From: a virus
DNA: 41,598 nt
Reading direction: 5' to 3' (one strand)
IMG/VR virus record: IMGVR_UViG_3300018080_000293
Coordinates: 1-41,598 of that record
Part shown: piece after piece, positions 24,801-33,726 of the stretch
Layout: every line of letters starts with the position of its first letter
Position numbering within the stretch: the first letter of the stretch is position 1
Notes under the pieces: model-generated
Database searches by the model: none
Seen by the model: only the letters and a program-made list of their open reading frames with translations
Told to the model about the DNA's origin: nothing
Translations under genes and position numbers: made by a program

Positions 24801-27800
24801 CCTTCTGCTAGTAGTTCTTGACTTTTAGCCATAGCTTTTAGTCTGGTATTGGTAATACCTTCAACCCTAGCCATATATACTGCTAGGTTTTTCTCTAATT
24901 CCTGAGCTTGTCTAGCTTCCATAACACCCATGTTTTCATGGATAAAGTCTAATAGCCTTTTAGCTTGAGTCTCACCTTCATCTAGGAATGGTGCTATACG
25001 CTTATAACCTTCTGAATAGATTTCCGCCCTAGCTTTTCTACTACCTGCTTTAGCACCTTTACGCTGTAATCCAGTAAATAGACCAGATATAACCTCTGGT
25101 AGGTCTGTAGATACATTCTCAAGGAATTGGGCATAGTGCATGAGAGTATCAATATCCTGAACCTTGTCAATGTTTCCTATAGCATCATCAACAAACTTCC
25201 TCATAAACTTAGCTCTGTTCTCTGGAGTTTCTATTAGCTTATTGAATAAAGTATCTTCCATATCAGAACCAAATTTTCCAATATCATCCCATAGTCTACC
25301 ACTAAATGCTGCTTCCCTAGCATAGTCGGTAATTTCACTGAGGTCTGGATACTTCATACAAGCTTCATTAACCTCTGCTGTTTTTATATTCCTAACAGAG
25401 AAGTCTTTTGGATAGTTTCTAGCTGTGGATGGACCAACCAATCCTCTATCTTCAATACCTTTGATAAAAGCCTTTTTGGTTTTATTTGGTAAACCTACAA
25501 TGCCATCAAGACTACTAGGTGGAGGCAAGGCTTCATGGATACCTTTCATAGCATCTGGAGCTACATCATTCAGGTTTTCAATAAATTTGGTCATAGTATA
25601 TCCAGAACGCTGCATGCCTCCTGCCCACTGTGAGGCACGAATTGGGAAATACAAAGCTTCATGGACAGCTTTACCTTTCTGACCTGGTAGCCAACCAAGC
25701 ATGATAATTTTCTCTAGTGCTGGTTTACCTATATCTTCCTCAAGTTCCTTTAGCAATGCTGCTTCTGATATTTCACCAATACCAAATTCAGCACCAGGTC
25801 TAGTTAGTTTATTCTTTAGAATGGTTTTATAACTCTCCTTGGCTAGATAAGCACCTCTTAGCATGTCCTTGTCAAACATCAAACCAGTTGCTACAACTTC
25901 CAATCTAGCTGGAGTATTCTTACCATAGATAAAGCCTCCTCTACCAGATAGAGTTCGGTATATCTCTTCAAACCAATTCCAAGGTGCATAGGAACCAGTA
26001 ATTAGATATGCTCTGGCAAATGGCATAATCAGTTGTTTGTCTATCCAATTAGTCCATATCTTTGTGGTAAGTGGGTCAATTACATTATTCATAACAGCAG
26101 CATGGAAGCCACCATGTAATCTACTGAGGTATACACCTTCCTTAGCTTCCCTAAGTATGTTCAATTCAGTTAGTTTACCAGCTTCTCTTATTGATTCAGC
26201 AATAGGTAACTGTGATATTTCTCTAGCCTTGGATATCGCCTTGTCATAGCTTTCCTTTATAAATTTCTGCACAACCTTCATCCTTGCTTCAGTATCAGTT
26301 ACTTCAAAGACTTCTCTAAGGATTTTCTGTGCAGCTACTTCCATGTTATACACTTGGTATTTACTACCTTTAATTTTAGCATGTTCAATAATATGGTTAA
26401 AATTGGATATCATGCCCTGAGTAATGTCCTCCGCTTGAAGCTTTGAACCTACTCTTGAAGCCAGTGTTAGCAAATCATCATGGGTAAGTGGAGTTCTCTG
26501 CACATATTCCCAACCAAGAATAGCTAGGTCATCTGTTGCATCAGGATGAGCTAATACATGGTTTATCGCTTCTTTATTTAACTCAACAAAATCATCAAGG
26601 GTTATTTGGCTTGCAACTTTACCAGGTTTAACTAGCTTACAATGGATTGCTGATATTTTAGTAGTTGTATCAGTCCCAGCAAAGGTAGCTCTCTGTCCAG
26701 CAGTTTTAGGAAATGTTTTCACCCAACCTTTTACTGCTGTAAATGGTGCTTCTGCAACTGTGATAAATCCTCGTTCAAATGCACCAAGTCCACCCATAAC
26801 TCTACCAATAAATGGGATTCCTTTAGTAGCTTTTGCAGCTTTAATAAATAAGCCAAATCCAAGATATGTTACTGGGTCAAGGACAACCTCTAAACCCATC
26901 TTACTCCATTCACTGTGCTCCCAATCCTGCCATGCTTTACTATGTGCCATCCAGAAGCCCATACCAGCTTCCCTATTCTGTTCATATAACCTGTCCAACT
27001 CTGAGATTATTGCTTCCTCTTCCTTTCTCACATCAGCATTAACAAATGGTCTTGGAAAAATTTGTCCAATCTTGGATGCATACCTTACAGCTATAGCAGT
27101 TTCTGGATAGTTCCAATAAGTCCAGTATGGTTGCATAGCTTCCATAGCAGCTAAAGCTGGTTGGCTAAAGAATAATTTTACCCTATCACCAATAGGCATA
27201 GCTGGCATTTCAGGAGTCTCTAATCCCATTCTATAGCGTCTGATTTGCTCCCTACTGGCTTCATACTCCTCCATCATGGTAGCCCAATCAGTGGTTTGTT
27301 CTTCTATTGCAGCTAATTCCTCATCAGTCAAACCTTTCTCATCTTTTAGATATTTAGTCAACTCTCCTTCAGTCAAATTTTCAGGAAGCTCAGGAGTAGG
27401 TATTTCCTTTTTAAGCCATTTAATCATTTCCTCAACTGTGGTTAGATGAACTCCCTTGAATCTAGGTCTAGTTTCTAAAGGACTGGTTATGAATTCTTTA
27501 GCTGAATCATAATCTTCTGGAGTTAAATCTGTTGGTGCTGTTGGGGATAATATAGCTTCAACACGCATCCTAGCTTGCTCCAAATCAGCAGGGTCAGTGC
27601 TTGGTTCTGGAGGGTGCTGTTTAAGATAATCATCAAAACTGGTAATGTTAGCAGAAGCAAAATCATCTGGAGTAGCAGAATAAACATTTAGAAACCATGT
27701 AGCTTCCTCATACTTGGCAATTTGTTCTAATTCTGCTGGAGCTTCTTTTAAAATTTCCTTTTCAGCTTCCTCTGCTTCTGGTCCAGGTAAACCAGGAATC

Positions 27801-28015
27801 AGTGCTCCTTTAGTAGTATAATGCCTTGGATATTGAGAACGCATCAACCATGATATCACTTTCTGCAATGGAGATAATTCACTGGTTTCAAGCCATGGAG
27901 ATTGTTTGGCTACTCTCTCCTGGCGAGATATCGGTTTTATGGTTTCCAGTATACCAAAAGCATCTGTAGCTTGTTTCTTCCATTTATTAAATGCTTCTTC
28001 AAACCCATTAGGCAT
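21896..28015 (-). CDS. Giant virion-associated protein (2039 aa)
   Basis: Occupies the slot between portal and scaffold where a minor head protein is usual, and takes up about 15% of the window. Predominantly helical and charged; acidic proline-rich N-terminal part (EILKEAPAELEQI, TPELPENLTEGEL). A hydrophobic glycine-rich segment lies around residues 380-430 (YLGFGLFIKAAKATKG, FIGRVMGGLGAFERG). An aromatic block is near 1455-1490 (VFPYWTYESQRWFW, HPGVLNTWGKYM). Few glycine/threonine-rich repeats, so not a fibre. Known parallels are ejected internal virion proteins and large polyvalent proteins; no catalytic motif could be secured. ATG follows AAGGAGG. Confidence 0.75.
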   Translation of the reverse strand: MPNGFEEAFNKWKKQATDAFGILETIKPISRQERVAKQSPWLETSELSPLQKVISWLMRSQYPRHYTTKGALIPGLPGPEAEEAEKEILKEAPAELEQIAKYEEATWFLNVYSATPDDFASANITSFDDYLKQHPPEPSTDPADLEQARMRVEAILSPTAPTDLTPEDYDSAKEFITSPLETRPRFKGVHLTTVEEMIKWLKKEIPTPELPENLTEGELTKYLKDEKGLTDEELAAIEEQTTDWATMMEEYEASREQIRRYRMGLETPEMPAMPIGDRVKLFFSQPALAAMEAMQPYWTYWNYPETAIAVRYASKIGQIFPRPFVNADVRKEEEAIISELDRLYEQNREAGMGFWMAHSKAWQDWEHSEWSKMGLEVVLDPVTYLGFGLFIKAAKATKGIPFIGRVMGGLGAFERGFITVAEAPFTAVKGWVKTFPKTAGQRATFAGTDTTTKISAIHCKLVKPGKVASQITLDDFVELNKEAINHVLAHPDATDDLAILGWEYVQRTPLTHDDLLTLASRVGSKLQAEDITQGMISNFNHIIEHAKIKGSKYQVYNMEVAAQKILREVFEVTDTEARMKVVQKFIKESYDKAISKAREISQLPIAESIREAGKLTELNILREAKEGVYLSRLHGGFHAAVMNNVIDPLTTKIWTNWIDKQLIMPFARAYLITGSYAPWNWFEEIYRTLSGRGGFIYGKNTPARLEVVATGLMFDKDMLRGAYLAKESYKTILKNKLTRPGAEFGIGEISEAALLKELEEDIGKPALEKIIMLGWLPGQKGKAVHEALYFPIRASQWAGGMQRSGYTMTKFIENLNDVAPDAMKGIHEALPPPSSLDGIVGLPNKTKKAFIKGIEDRGLVGPSTARNYPKDFSVRNIKTAEVNEACMKYPDLSEITDYAREAAFSGRLWDDIGKFGSDMEDTLFNKLIETPENRAKFMRKFVDDAIGNIDKVQDIDTLMHYAQFLENVSTDLPEVISGLFTGLQRKGAKAGSRKARAEIYSEGYKRIAPFLDEGETQAKRLLDFIHENMGVMEARQAQELEKNLAVYMARVEGITNTRLKAMAKSQELLAEGVRPGSTKWYDAMDAIWKHHFEITDPELFGLQKAAAKGLSVTIGERSVQQPILNAAGRKLTPADVAALHYGTGDNLAYAIMNSQTMMRKPYFVKSTIVEAEAMARRAGTTREALGFTDDAISDVYDQVVYGLRSDPLIHDELTAKLGQLDSLMSDLESIRINGSINHDTVNILQSYADEFATNLEKLDIYKPAKLEGRTMGIEHPPDIPARDFWDANLEYNILRMTEEKSVAARMVARKLENAGDMLREMGKEVSDAGYFMEKFNAIKGSLTDFDWTRPLTGSEVSMISDIKSQIKSIPETTGLTKNIKKLMNGILDRDMKVVASKLKTIESSIKKPPTKPPAVRAGEGSADWWKTKQEAMDKAMISYHQDFTDYSNMNALDAGAKSVFPYWTYESQRWFWLPRHFATHPGVLNTWGKYMDNSDYGYIHMPGTSLDVNVLRGTVFKGGISTLMRRDYPEYYDNAFPELLEAFDYAQRWGFFPNIFWSLPVSTLGGREAQRGQLLPAIARTPLDIFVMAHPDSKAAILLQDKLFPDYFRQYMHITQATHMASDDQVRRGITGVSVWEKMQRHDELTPEEEKLWAGARRKVASVAPLMEHGGIYRLRHEDRTEAYEMFGEYIAEITGIPVDMQTKLRRRGQSVGDVVGGLSQLDMMQIEEAMEYKRWISPRVTAPLRPSHEQEVNLILSEFWGLVRQHNDDNMERLKELEAQAFSGEGGWISKEEYVDRVRSIMADNASYIHDLRGDTYDPATGTWSMNPNAKTKFRIVPVTLEERSVFYNERGVNLTMSTFDEMLAMWYELSPKEIIDPETNRLYTDWSIYFATLDAIESIMPPDLKADWETYMNRNRTPGWLMYREATKEYMAPYWNTANVIKGEFSEEEQELIDEYYLIKDINPLRAKEIEGYTTTGGLQLISQYRSRVADARKKLRMVMPMLDAQLLYWGRTSTLLTPEAEEMYNQLVDRGYSLYQ

Positions 28016-28026
28016 TACTCACCTCC

Positions 28027-29697
28027 TTATACAGGTGGAGATTCCTCAGTAAATTCTTCTCTTGGTAAAACTTCTCTAACTTCACCAGGCATACCTGGCT
28101 GTGTTGGTTTTTGTGGTGCTCCTATAGCAGCTAACTGTGATTCCAAAGCATCAGCGGATTTGCTAAATAAATTAGCTGTAGCTATGTCACCAGCCTCCTT
28201 GGACATCTTAGCTTGTTCCCTATATGCCAATACCTGAGCTATAGTCTGTGCAACTTCACCCATCATAGCACCATCTCTATTTACCAGAGCTTGCTCTCTA
28301 ATTGCATCCTTAACCTCTGGGAATATCATATCAGTTACTCTAGGGTAGCTAAGTTTGAATTGAGGATTAAGCATCCTAGCCACAGTAGCTCTTTGGACTG
28401 TATTACCAGGAATCTCAAGATTATGTTGTATGTTAAATTCCACATCACTTGGAATATTTGAAGGCATCTTGAATCCGTATGGTTTTAGATTTCTATTCCT
28501 CAATTCAGTTAACCAGAAGTTATCTATACCAGAAAGTAAAGTTCTGTAACCAAGACTATAAGGTGCAAGGACAGACAATGCTGCCGAGCTAATTTGGGAT
28601 GCAAGATAACCAGACATTTGTTGCTGGATATTACCATGTAAAGTCCATGGAAACATGCCTCGCTGTATGCGGTTTGCATAGTCCATAAGAACTGTCCTTA
28701 TCTCCACTGGTATAGGCACAGTTGGTAGAGGCATGACATCTTCCTCTGGTGTTCCTCTAAAGATAGCACCACGTTTGAATATACGCTCTGGACTAAGTAT
28801 ACCTTTAGCACTACGGGATTTCTCAAACCAGCGTGGATTGGATGAGTCCCTAATTAACTGCTGGATATAGCTTTGCATTTTGTTGTTATTGTTAAATTCC
28901 GCAGCGTTTACTGCTACTATAGATTCACCATAACTCTTTTGCCATGAATCACCACTAATTATCACACCATTGTCTGGTAAACCACTGACTGGTGATATCA
29001 ATACTGGAATTATTTTAGAAAACTGCTCGGTAGCTGCAAGCTTGGATTTACTTCTTGCTAGTATATTCTCACCTATGCAAAGGGTATTAGTCACATCACC
29101 ATCTTCATCTAGCTGGAATAAATTGCGTATAATGACATCTGATTTTGGAGCTACTGGAAATGATTGACCATATGCTTTTGCTTTCCTCATAGCAGCTATA
29201 GGTTTCAAAGGATATATATGAGCACAGGATTCCAAGCCATTCTCACCATACTCTGGAAAGACATTTGCTGGATGCCATATCTCTGCTCTTAACTCATTCT
29301 CACTTGCATTGACAAATACTGAATACCAACCAGTAGCAAGTATGAATTCTAATATCCTTCTTTGCCAGGATTGTTTACCTTTTCTAGCTTCTTCCTTCTC
29401 AATGTTCTTCCAACGCTTTTCAATATATTGCTCAAGATAGCTGGTATCAACCATCTCTGGTTCTTCTAATCCTTCAATATCTATCTTATGAGCTACTGTC
29501 CCAGTGATAAGTAGGTGAAGAGCTAAATTATAACCCGTTCTTGGGTCATTAGTTATAACACTCTCCATATCCTCCTGTGCAAGATTATTGGTCATCAGAA
29601 GTAAGTCGTACCAGACCTTGAATTGCTTGTTACGCTCTTTCCAATAATCCCTCAGTGAATCACATTTCTCAATACAATCCTTGATTTCCTTATTCAT
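28027..29697 (-). CDS. Portal protein
   Basis: 556 aa, upstream of scaffold and capsid and downstream of TerL. N-terminal helices (LRDYWKERNKQFKVWYDLLLM), a beta-rich wing with SVFVNASENELRAEIWHP and YGESIVAVNAAEF, the stem region with SYIQQLIRDSSNPRWF, and C-terminal helical crown (AQVLAYREQAKMSKEAGDIATA, in part). Length fits podoviral portals. It overlaps the preceding small gene by four bases. Confidence 0.82.
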   Translation of the reverse strand: MNKEIKDCIEKCDSLRDYWKERNKQFKVWYDLLLMTNNLAQEDMESVITNDPRTGYNLALHLLITGTVAHKIDIEGLEEPEMVDTSYLEQYIEKRWKNIEKEEARKGKQSWQRRILEFILATGWYSVFVNASENELRAEIWHPANVFPEYGENGLESCAHIYPLKPIAAMRKAKAYGQSFPVAPKSDVIIRNLFQLDEDGDVTNTLCIGENILARSKSKLAATEQFSKIIPVLISPVSGLPDNGVIISGDSWQKSYGESIVAVNAAEFNNNNKMQSYIQQLIRDSSNPRWFEKSRSAKGILSPERIFKRGAIFRGTPEEDVMPLPTVPIPVEIRTVLMDYANRIQRGMFPWTLHGNIQQQMSGYLASQISSAALSVLAPYSLGYRTLLSGIDNFWLTELRNRNLKPYGFKMPSNIPSDVEFNIQHNLEIPGNTVQRATVARMLNPQFKLSYPRVTDMIFPEVKDAIREQALVNRDGAMMGEVAQTIAQVLAYREQAKMSKEAGDIATANLFSKSADALESQLAAIGAPQKPTQPGMPGEVREVLPREEFTEESPPV

Positions 29698-29921
29698 ATT
29701 AAACCTCCCAATTTAAGTAGTCCTATGATTCCTCCTATAATCATAATGGTAATGAATATACAACCAGCTGGTCTCCCCATCATATAATGGTGCCATTCCT
29801 TTTTAAGAGGATTGTTATACTCTAATGGCATTGGCTTATGCTTACGGAAGTATGTTGCTCCTTCAGCAAAGCCTATCCACCAAGCATGCCATTCATCCCA
29901 AAATTCATCTGATAATTTCAT
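29694..29921 (-). CDS. Small membrane protein between TerL and portal
   Basis: 75 aa from MKLSDEF; its ATG shares TAATG with the TerL stop, so the upstream ATG in the same frame is not used. Tryptophan-rich N-terminus (FWDEWHAWWIGF) and a C-terminal membrane helix (CIFITIMIIGGIIGLLKLGG). Could be a holin/antiholin or a membrane-anchored accessory; unproven. Confidence 0.6.
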   Translation of the reverse strand: MKLSDEFWDEWHAWWIGFAEGATYFRKHKPMPLEYNNPLKKEWHHYMMGRPAGCIFITIMIIGGIIGLLKLGGLI

Positions 29922-31486
29922 TACCAATTCCATCCTGAACTGCCTACATAACCTCTAGCAACTGGTTTTGTATCCCTACAGATTAAAGCTATGCAAGCAG
30001 AATCATGTATATCATCTATACCAACTGATATAGCTTGGTCACCATTTAATCTAAGGTTACGGCATTGGCTGATAAATTCAATGTCATGGACTATCATATG
30101 ATAAAGCATCCTAGACATGGTTGACATCATCAATTCTTTTGTCTTTGGACTGGTATACCAGCCTAATTCATTGCTTTCCCTACCACTAATAGCATCCCTA
30201 CGGTAGTAAAGATTCGGGTATTCTTTCAGTAATGGTGCTAAAGCCATCCCATGTGAATTAGCTTCCCATGCTAGAGTAGCCCAATTATAATGTTTGCCAA
30301 GCTCCCAAGCAATCTCCTTGGTTTGTTCTGGAGTCCAAAGACCTGCTGCTCTGGCACAGTATTTTGGTATCTCTACACCATCAACTTCATCAGAGGTAAA
30401 TACTGTTAATGCTGTTTGGCTAACCTTAGCTTGTCCAGGGTCAATACCTATAATGTACCATCTATCATTTTCTGGAGGATACCACACATCGGCATGGTTA
30501 AAATGGTCATTGGCTTGGTAGCAATTCTTAGCTTTATCATTCAACATATCAGGGTCATAATACATATCTCCAGTAGCCAAGAAACAATCCATATCATTTT
30601 CTGGATACTCCTGAGGAAATAGTCTACGTGTCTCACCAGACCTTCTCAAGCTTGCCATTTCAAACATCTTATACCTACGCCAGCGTATCTGGTCTAAACT
30701 CAGACCAAAGTTATTGACAAGATTAGCTTCCTCAAGATTCAATTTGAGCTTAACATCAAGACCAAGTCTAGCAACTACTTCCTTCTTATATAGTGGTAAC
30801 TGCTCTATGGAGATTGAGTATTCAGGGTGGTCAAACCAGCGATAGAAATGATTGGTAAATATTGATAGGTTCTCGGCTGCTAATCTATACATTTCACAGA
30901 AAGCATTATCCTCACCATTTGGAGTTGATAATATATCTACTGTTCCACCAGGTGGAACACGCTCTATTGCTGGAACCAATATACGCTCTATGGCTCCTTG
31001 TTCCCAAAAGGCTAACTCATCACAGATAAGATGGTGGATGGTTTCTGCTCTCCCTGCCACAAATGACCTGGCAGAGGATATATACATGGAGCTATGAATA
31101 GAAGGAAAGGTTTTCTCATATGAGGATTGGTGATGCATCTGAGGAAAGCCAGGTATATTTAAGGATTTAACAGTGTTATAGAAGAATTGGGCTTTATCCA
31201 GTAATCGCTGGGTTATAAATTCCTCAAATGCAATGAGAACTGTATTAGTTCCTGGGTTGGTTACAGTATCAATCATCCTCTCAGCAAGGATTAGTGATGA
31301 CATACCTACCTGTGCTGGTTTGAGGTATATGTCTCTACCAGTTTGGGTAGCAATGACATCATTCTGTATTGGGTTTAGAAGATACTGAACCCTATTACGA
31401 GACTTATCCTCAATGACAAGGAGAGTTTCTATAAACTTCTTCTTATCCTTGATAAGGGAAGCAAATACTTCGGTTTGTGCAGACAT
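29921..31486 (-). CDS. terL: Terminase large subunit
   Basis: 521 aa packaging motor. Deviant Walker A KPAQVGMSS at 56-64; Walker B LICDE with D156/E157; coupling region LSTPNGEDN near 186-194; RuvC-like nuclease strand IIGIDPG with D349 and a late acidic motif GIDDIHDS. It cuts concatemers and drives DNA into the prohead through the portal. The start overlaps the tiny basic gene upstream by one base. Confidence 0.93.
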   Translation of the reverse strand: MSAQTEVFASLIKDKKKFIETLLVIEDKSRNRVQYLLNPIQNDVIATQTGRDIYLKPAQVGMSSLILAERMIDTVTNPGTNTVLIAFEEFITQRLLDKAQFFYNTVKSLNIPGFPQMHHQSSYEKTFPSIHSSMYISSARSFVAGRAETIHHLICDELAFWEQGAIERILVPAIERVPPGGTVDILSTPNGEDNAFCEMYRLAAENLSIFTNHFYRWFDHPEYSISIEQLPLYKKEVVARLGLDVKLKLNLEEANLVNNFGLSLDQIRWRRYKMFEMASLRRSGETRRLFPQEYPENDMDCFLATGDMYYDPDMLNDKAKNCYQANDHFNHADVWYPPENDRWYIIGIDPGQAKVSQTALTVFTSDEVDGVEIPKYCARAAGLWTPEQTKEIAWELGKHYNWATLAWEANSHGMALAPLLKEYPNLYYRRDAISGRESNELGWYTSPKTKELMMSTMSRMLYHMIVHDIEFISQCRNLRLNGDQAISVGIDDIHDSACIALICRDTKPVARGYVGSSGWNW

Positions 31487-31593
31487 TATTTTGCCTTGTA
31501 TGGCTTGCCTATTGGTCCTTTGCCTTTGCCACGACCTAAACCTCTGCCTTTGCCTTGACTACGAATTTTACTGCCTGGACATGGTTTTGTCAT
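31486..31593 (-). CDS. Tiny glycine/lysine-rich basic protein (35 aa)
   Basis: MTKPCPGSKIRSQGKGRG followed by LGRGKGKGPIGKPYKAK. Starts right after the stop of the preceding gene and ends TAATG over TerL. Extreme GK/GR content suggests DNA or RNA contact. One of four very basic mini-genes in this part of the late operon. Confidence 0.55.
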   Translation of the reverse strand: MTKPCPGSKIRSQGKGRGLGRGKGKGPIGKPYKAK

Positions 31594-31773
31594 TTACTTA
31601 CTCCTTATCTTTCTTAGGGTTAGTGCCAGTCTAGCTCTCCTACCTAATGTGCCTTTGGCTTTGGCTGCTCTACGTAATTTGGATACTGGGATAGTCTTAC
31701 CTTTCGGCACACCAAGCTGTTTGTGGAGTGCACCTGGATGTTTGATGGCTGACTGAATCCACTTCTTTGCCAT
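31594..31773 (-). CDS. Small basic conserved-type phage protein (59 aa)
   Basis: Starts at MAKKWIQSAIKHPGALHKQLG (AGGAGG upstream), then KGKTIPVSKLRRAAKAKGTL and RRARLALTLRKIRS. The WI-x-AI-x-PGAL-x3-LG opening and RRARLA ending form a pattern I associate with small proteins found in many tailed phage structural regions. Net charge strongly positive; virion DNA-associated role is possible. Confidence 0.68.
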   Translation of the reverse strand: MAKKWIQSAIKHPGALHKQLGVPKGKTIPVSKLRRAAKAKGTLGRRARLALTLRKIRSK

Positions 31774-31782
31774 ATACACCTC

Positions 31783-32949
31783 CTATGCTATCCTATGTAT
31801 ATCCATCCACGTATTATATGTGCCAGTAACAATATTCTCATTACCACCACATTTATGCCATACCATTGCTTCCAACTCATCATCAGCTTCCAAATGTAGT
31901 ATTCTGCCACAAAATGGTTGTGCTACATCGGTTAATGAGCAATGTGTATATGCAATAGCTACCCAAGAACCGTTTACCTTAAATCCAGGTCTCACAAGCT
32001 TATCAGCCGTTGGATTTTGGAATCTAACCTGATGTAATACTATATAATCACCCTCTGCTGGTGCAACAAACACACAATGGTATAACTTGTATGATTCACC
32101 ATTAGCCATAATGTTTGTATCCAATGTAAGTTCACCACTATCAACAAATGCTGTAACTATGGCATAGGTATTATCGGTAGTGTTCCATACCCATGCTCCC
32201 ACATCACCAGCATCAAATCCACCATCAGCATCATGTAATTTATTGGCTTCAGTTGCATCAGCAGCACCAGAAACTACACGGTTATTCCAATCACTACCAG
32301 TATCATAATCCTCAGTGTCAAGCATAACCCTAGTATCTGTTTGGTTTGGTAGTACCTGAGTTGTATTTAGATATACATGGACTCTTTGTGAGAATCCTAC
32401 TGGATTGTCATTATGATATTTCTTGGTAGCTGCATCCTGGTCAGAGGTTGGGTCAGTAACACTAGTTAGCTTATGTGAGTTCATGGAAATGTCTTGGTCA
32501 ACAGTTCCTAGGTGGGTGTCCGTGTTTTGAGTATGTGCTTTACCTACAGCATCTTTTACCTGAGCAGCGGTTGAGGAATTGCCAGCACCATCGTCAACGG
32601 TCTCAGCTTTATCTACTATATCATCTTCATCGGTATCATAGACAGCTTTGGTCATATCTCCACCACCAGCACCAGATACAGAATCATCCACATACTTTTT
32701 GGTGGCAGGTTCATAATTGCCATCAGGAGTGAAAGCACCAGTATTTTCTCTATAGAGATACCTAGCATCACCTCTAGCATTAGTATGGTAATTAGAATGG
32801 TCATCATCAGATAAACCAGCCAATGCACCATGGTCTACTTGTTCTGCACCCCACAGACCAGTAGCAGCATCATAGACCAAGACATAATCATCGGTCAGAG
32901 CCAGGTTCACATCCCTTAGCATATGTAAGGTATCTGGTGTCTTTATCAT
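31783..32949 (-). CDS. Trimeric tail fibre/C1q-like protein
   Basis: 388 aa with GGGAGGT upstream. The N-terminal third has fibre repeats: DHGALAGLSDDDHSNYH, a DARYLYRENTG segment, and two ATKKYVD/ATKKYHN units with LTSVTDPTSDQDAATKKY. From ~residue 195 the text (VHVYLNTTQVLPNQTDTRV, ending GTYNTWMDIHRIA) resembles a C1q/TNF-like trimeric head domain. Likely host-binding. Overlaps the gene upstream by four bases (ATGA). Confidence 0.75.
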   Translation of the reverse strand: MIKTPDTLHMLRDVNLALTDDYVLVYDAATGLWGAEQVDHGALAGLSDDDHSNYHTNARGDARYLYRENTGAFTPDGNYEPATKKYVDDSVSGAGGGDMTKAVYDTDEDDIVDKAETVDDGAGNSSTAAQVKDAVGKAHTQNTDTHLGTVDQDISMNSHKLTSVTDPTSDQDAATKKYHNDNPVGFSQRVHVYLNTTQVLPNQTDTRVMLDTEDYDTGSDWNNRVVSGAADATEANKLHDADGGFDAGDVGAWVWNTTDNTYAIVTAFVDSGELTLDTNIMANGESYKLYHCVFVAPAEGDYIVLHQVRFQNPTADKLVRPGFKVNGSWVAIAYTHCSLTDVAQPFCGRILHLEADDELEAMVWHKCGGNENIVTGTYNTWMDIHRIA

Positions 32950-33239
32950 ACCTTGGTATACCTCCCACTATAACCTATTGGATGAGCTTCTCCACCAACA
33001 TTCTTAACCCTGATATAGTTAGTATATGTTAGGTCAAATCCAAAACGGGAGTAGATACCAGCACCAGTGGTAGAATCAAAGTCTACCTCATTGGTGCCAT
33101 CATAGAAGGAGATTTCTACATCATCCTCAAAGTAGATATTGTTGACTACTACTTCCTCATCCTCACCAGGTCTTATGGTTAGGTAGGCATTGTTCTCAAC
33201 AGATTGTATATCAGAGAATACGTCACCTATTGCTGCCAT
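32946..33239 (-). CDS. Small beta-structured virion-region protein
   Basis: 97 aa, AAAGGAG upstream. Reads as a short beta-sandwich (YLTIRPGEDEEVVVNNIYF, VEISFYDGTNEVDF, YIRVKNVGGEAHPIGYSG). Coupled to the fibre gene downstream, so it may be a fibre-attachment or decoration protein. Confidence 0.62.
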   Translation of the reverse strand: MAAIGDVFSDIQSVENNAYLTIRPGEDEEVVVNNIYFEDDVEISFYDGTNEVDFDSTTGAGIYSRFGFDLTYTNYIRVKNVGGEAHPIGYSGRYTKV

Positions 33240-33330
33240 TTTTCTCCTTTTCTTCCTTATCGGCTAGACAAATATCACATACGCTTTGACCACAGCATGT
33301 TGGTCTACCACATATTACACACCTTGCCAC
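33223..33330 (-). CDS. Tiny zinc-knuckle protein (35 aa)
   Basis: GTG start sharing a base with the upstream stop (TAGTG). CVIC, a CC pair, and CDIC within 21 residues give a rubredoxin-like knuckle, then a charged EKEKNG tail. It covers an otherwise empty gap and overlaps the next gene by 17 bases, where that gene's ribosome site lies. Confidence 0.5.
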   Translation of the reverse strand: MARCVICGRPTCCGQSVCDICLADKEEKEKNGSNR

Positions 33331-33536
33331 TATTTTAATCCTAACTTTGCCTTGCCTTTCCTCAATCCACTATAGGTATAAGCTTTCTGCCCAAAGGCTG
33401 CTATTCTGGTGTGATGTGCTCTAGCTCTGAATGTAGTTTGCACAGGTTTCTTCAGGGCAACACCTTTACGAGTTACCTTTACCCTCACATGCTGGATTAC
33501 ATTCCTTCTGAAACTTGGTTTTCTTGGTGCTGTCAT
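33330..33536 (-). CDS. Small very basic protein (68 aa)
   Basis: AGGAGG-led ATG. Composition dominated by R, K and A (RKPSFRRNVIQHVRVKVTRK, RARAHHTRIAAFGQK, LRKGKAKLGLK). No acidic residue was noticed. Probably nucleic-acid associated; function unknown. Confidence 0.6.
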   Translation of the reverse strand: MTAPRKPSFRRNVIQHVRVKVTRKGVALKKPVQTTFRARAHHTRIAAFGQKAYTYSGLRKGKAKLGLK

Positions 33537-33546
33537 TGTCCACCTC

Positions 33547-33726
33547 CTATTCAGATGGTTTACCTTTTCTTATTCCTCGCTCTATGAGTAGTCCACTTAT
33601 TATAGGAATAGCAAATGCAAGGAACCAAGTAGGTGCAGAATCAAATATCGCAAGAACACAAATAGTAAAGACCAACATTATTACTGATATTGGTCTATAT
33701 ATGGCTTTCAGTTTATCAACACTCAT
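33547..33726 (-). CDS. Holin-like two-helix membrane protein (59 aa)
   Basis: KAIYRPISVIMLVFTICVLAI, a short SAPTWF turn, and FLAFAIPIISGLLIERGIRKG give two membrane helices with a basic C-terminal tail. The RPI...WF...GER-like pattern is common in small phage holin-like proteins. ATG overlaps the upstream TGA (ATGA). Best candidate for the membrane component of lysis; no endolysin gene is adjacent. Confidence 0.6.
   Translation of the reverse strand: MSVDKLKAIYRPISVIMLVFTICVLAIFDSAPTWFLAFAIPIISGLLIERGIRKGKPSE

Noticed and set aside
25921-25965. TLSGR in the giant protein, resembling the TxxGR motif of N4-type virion RNA polymerase
   Set aside because: The other required motifs (R-x3-K-x6-YG and the catalytic aspartates in order) were not found.
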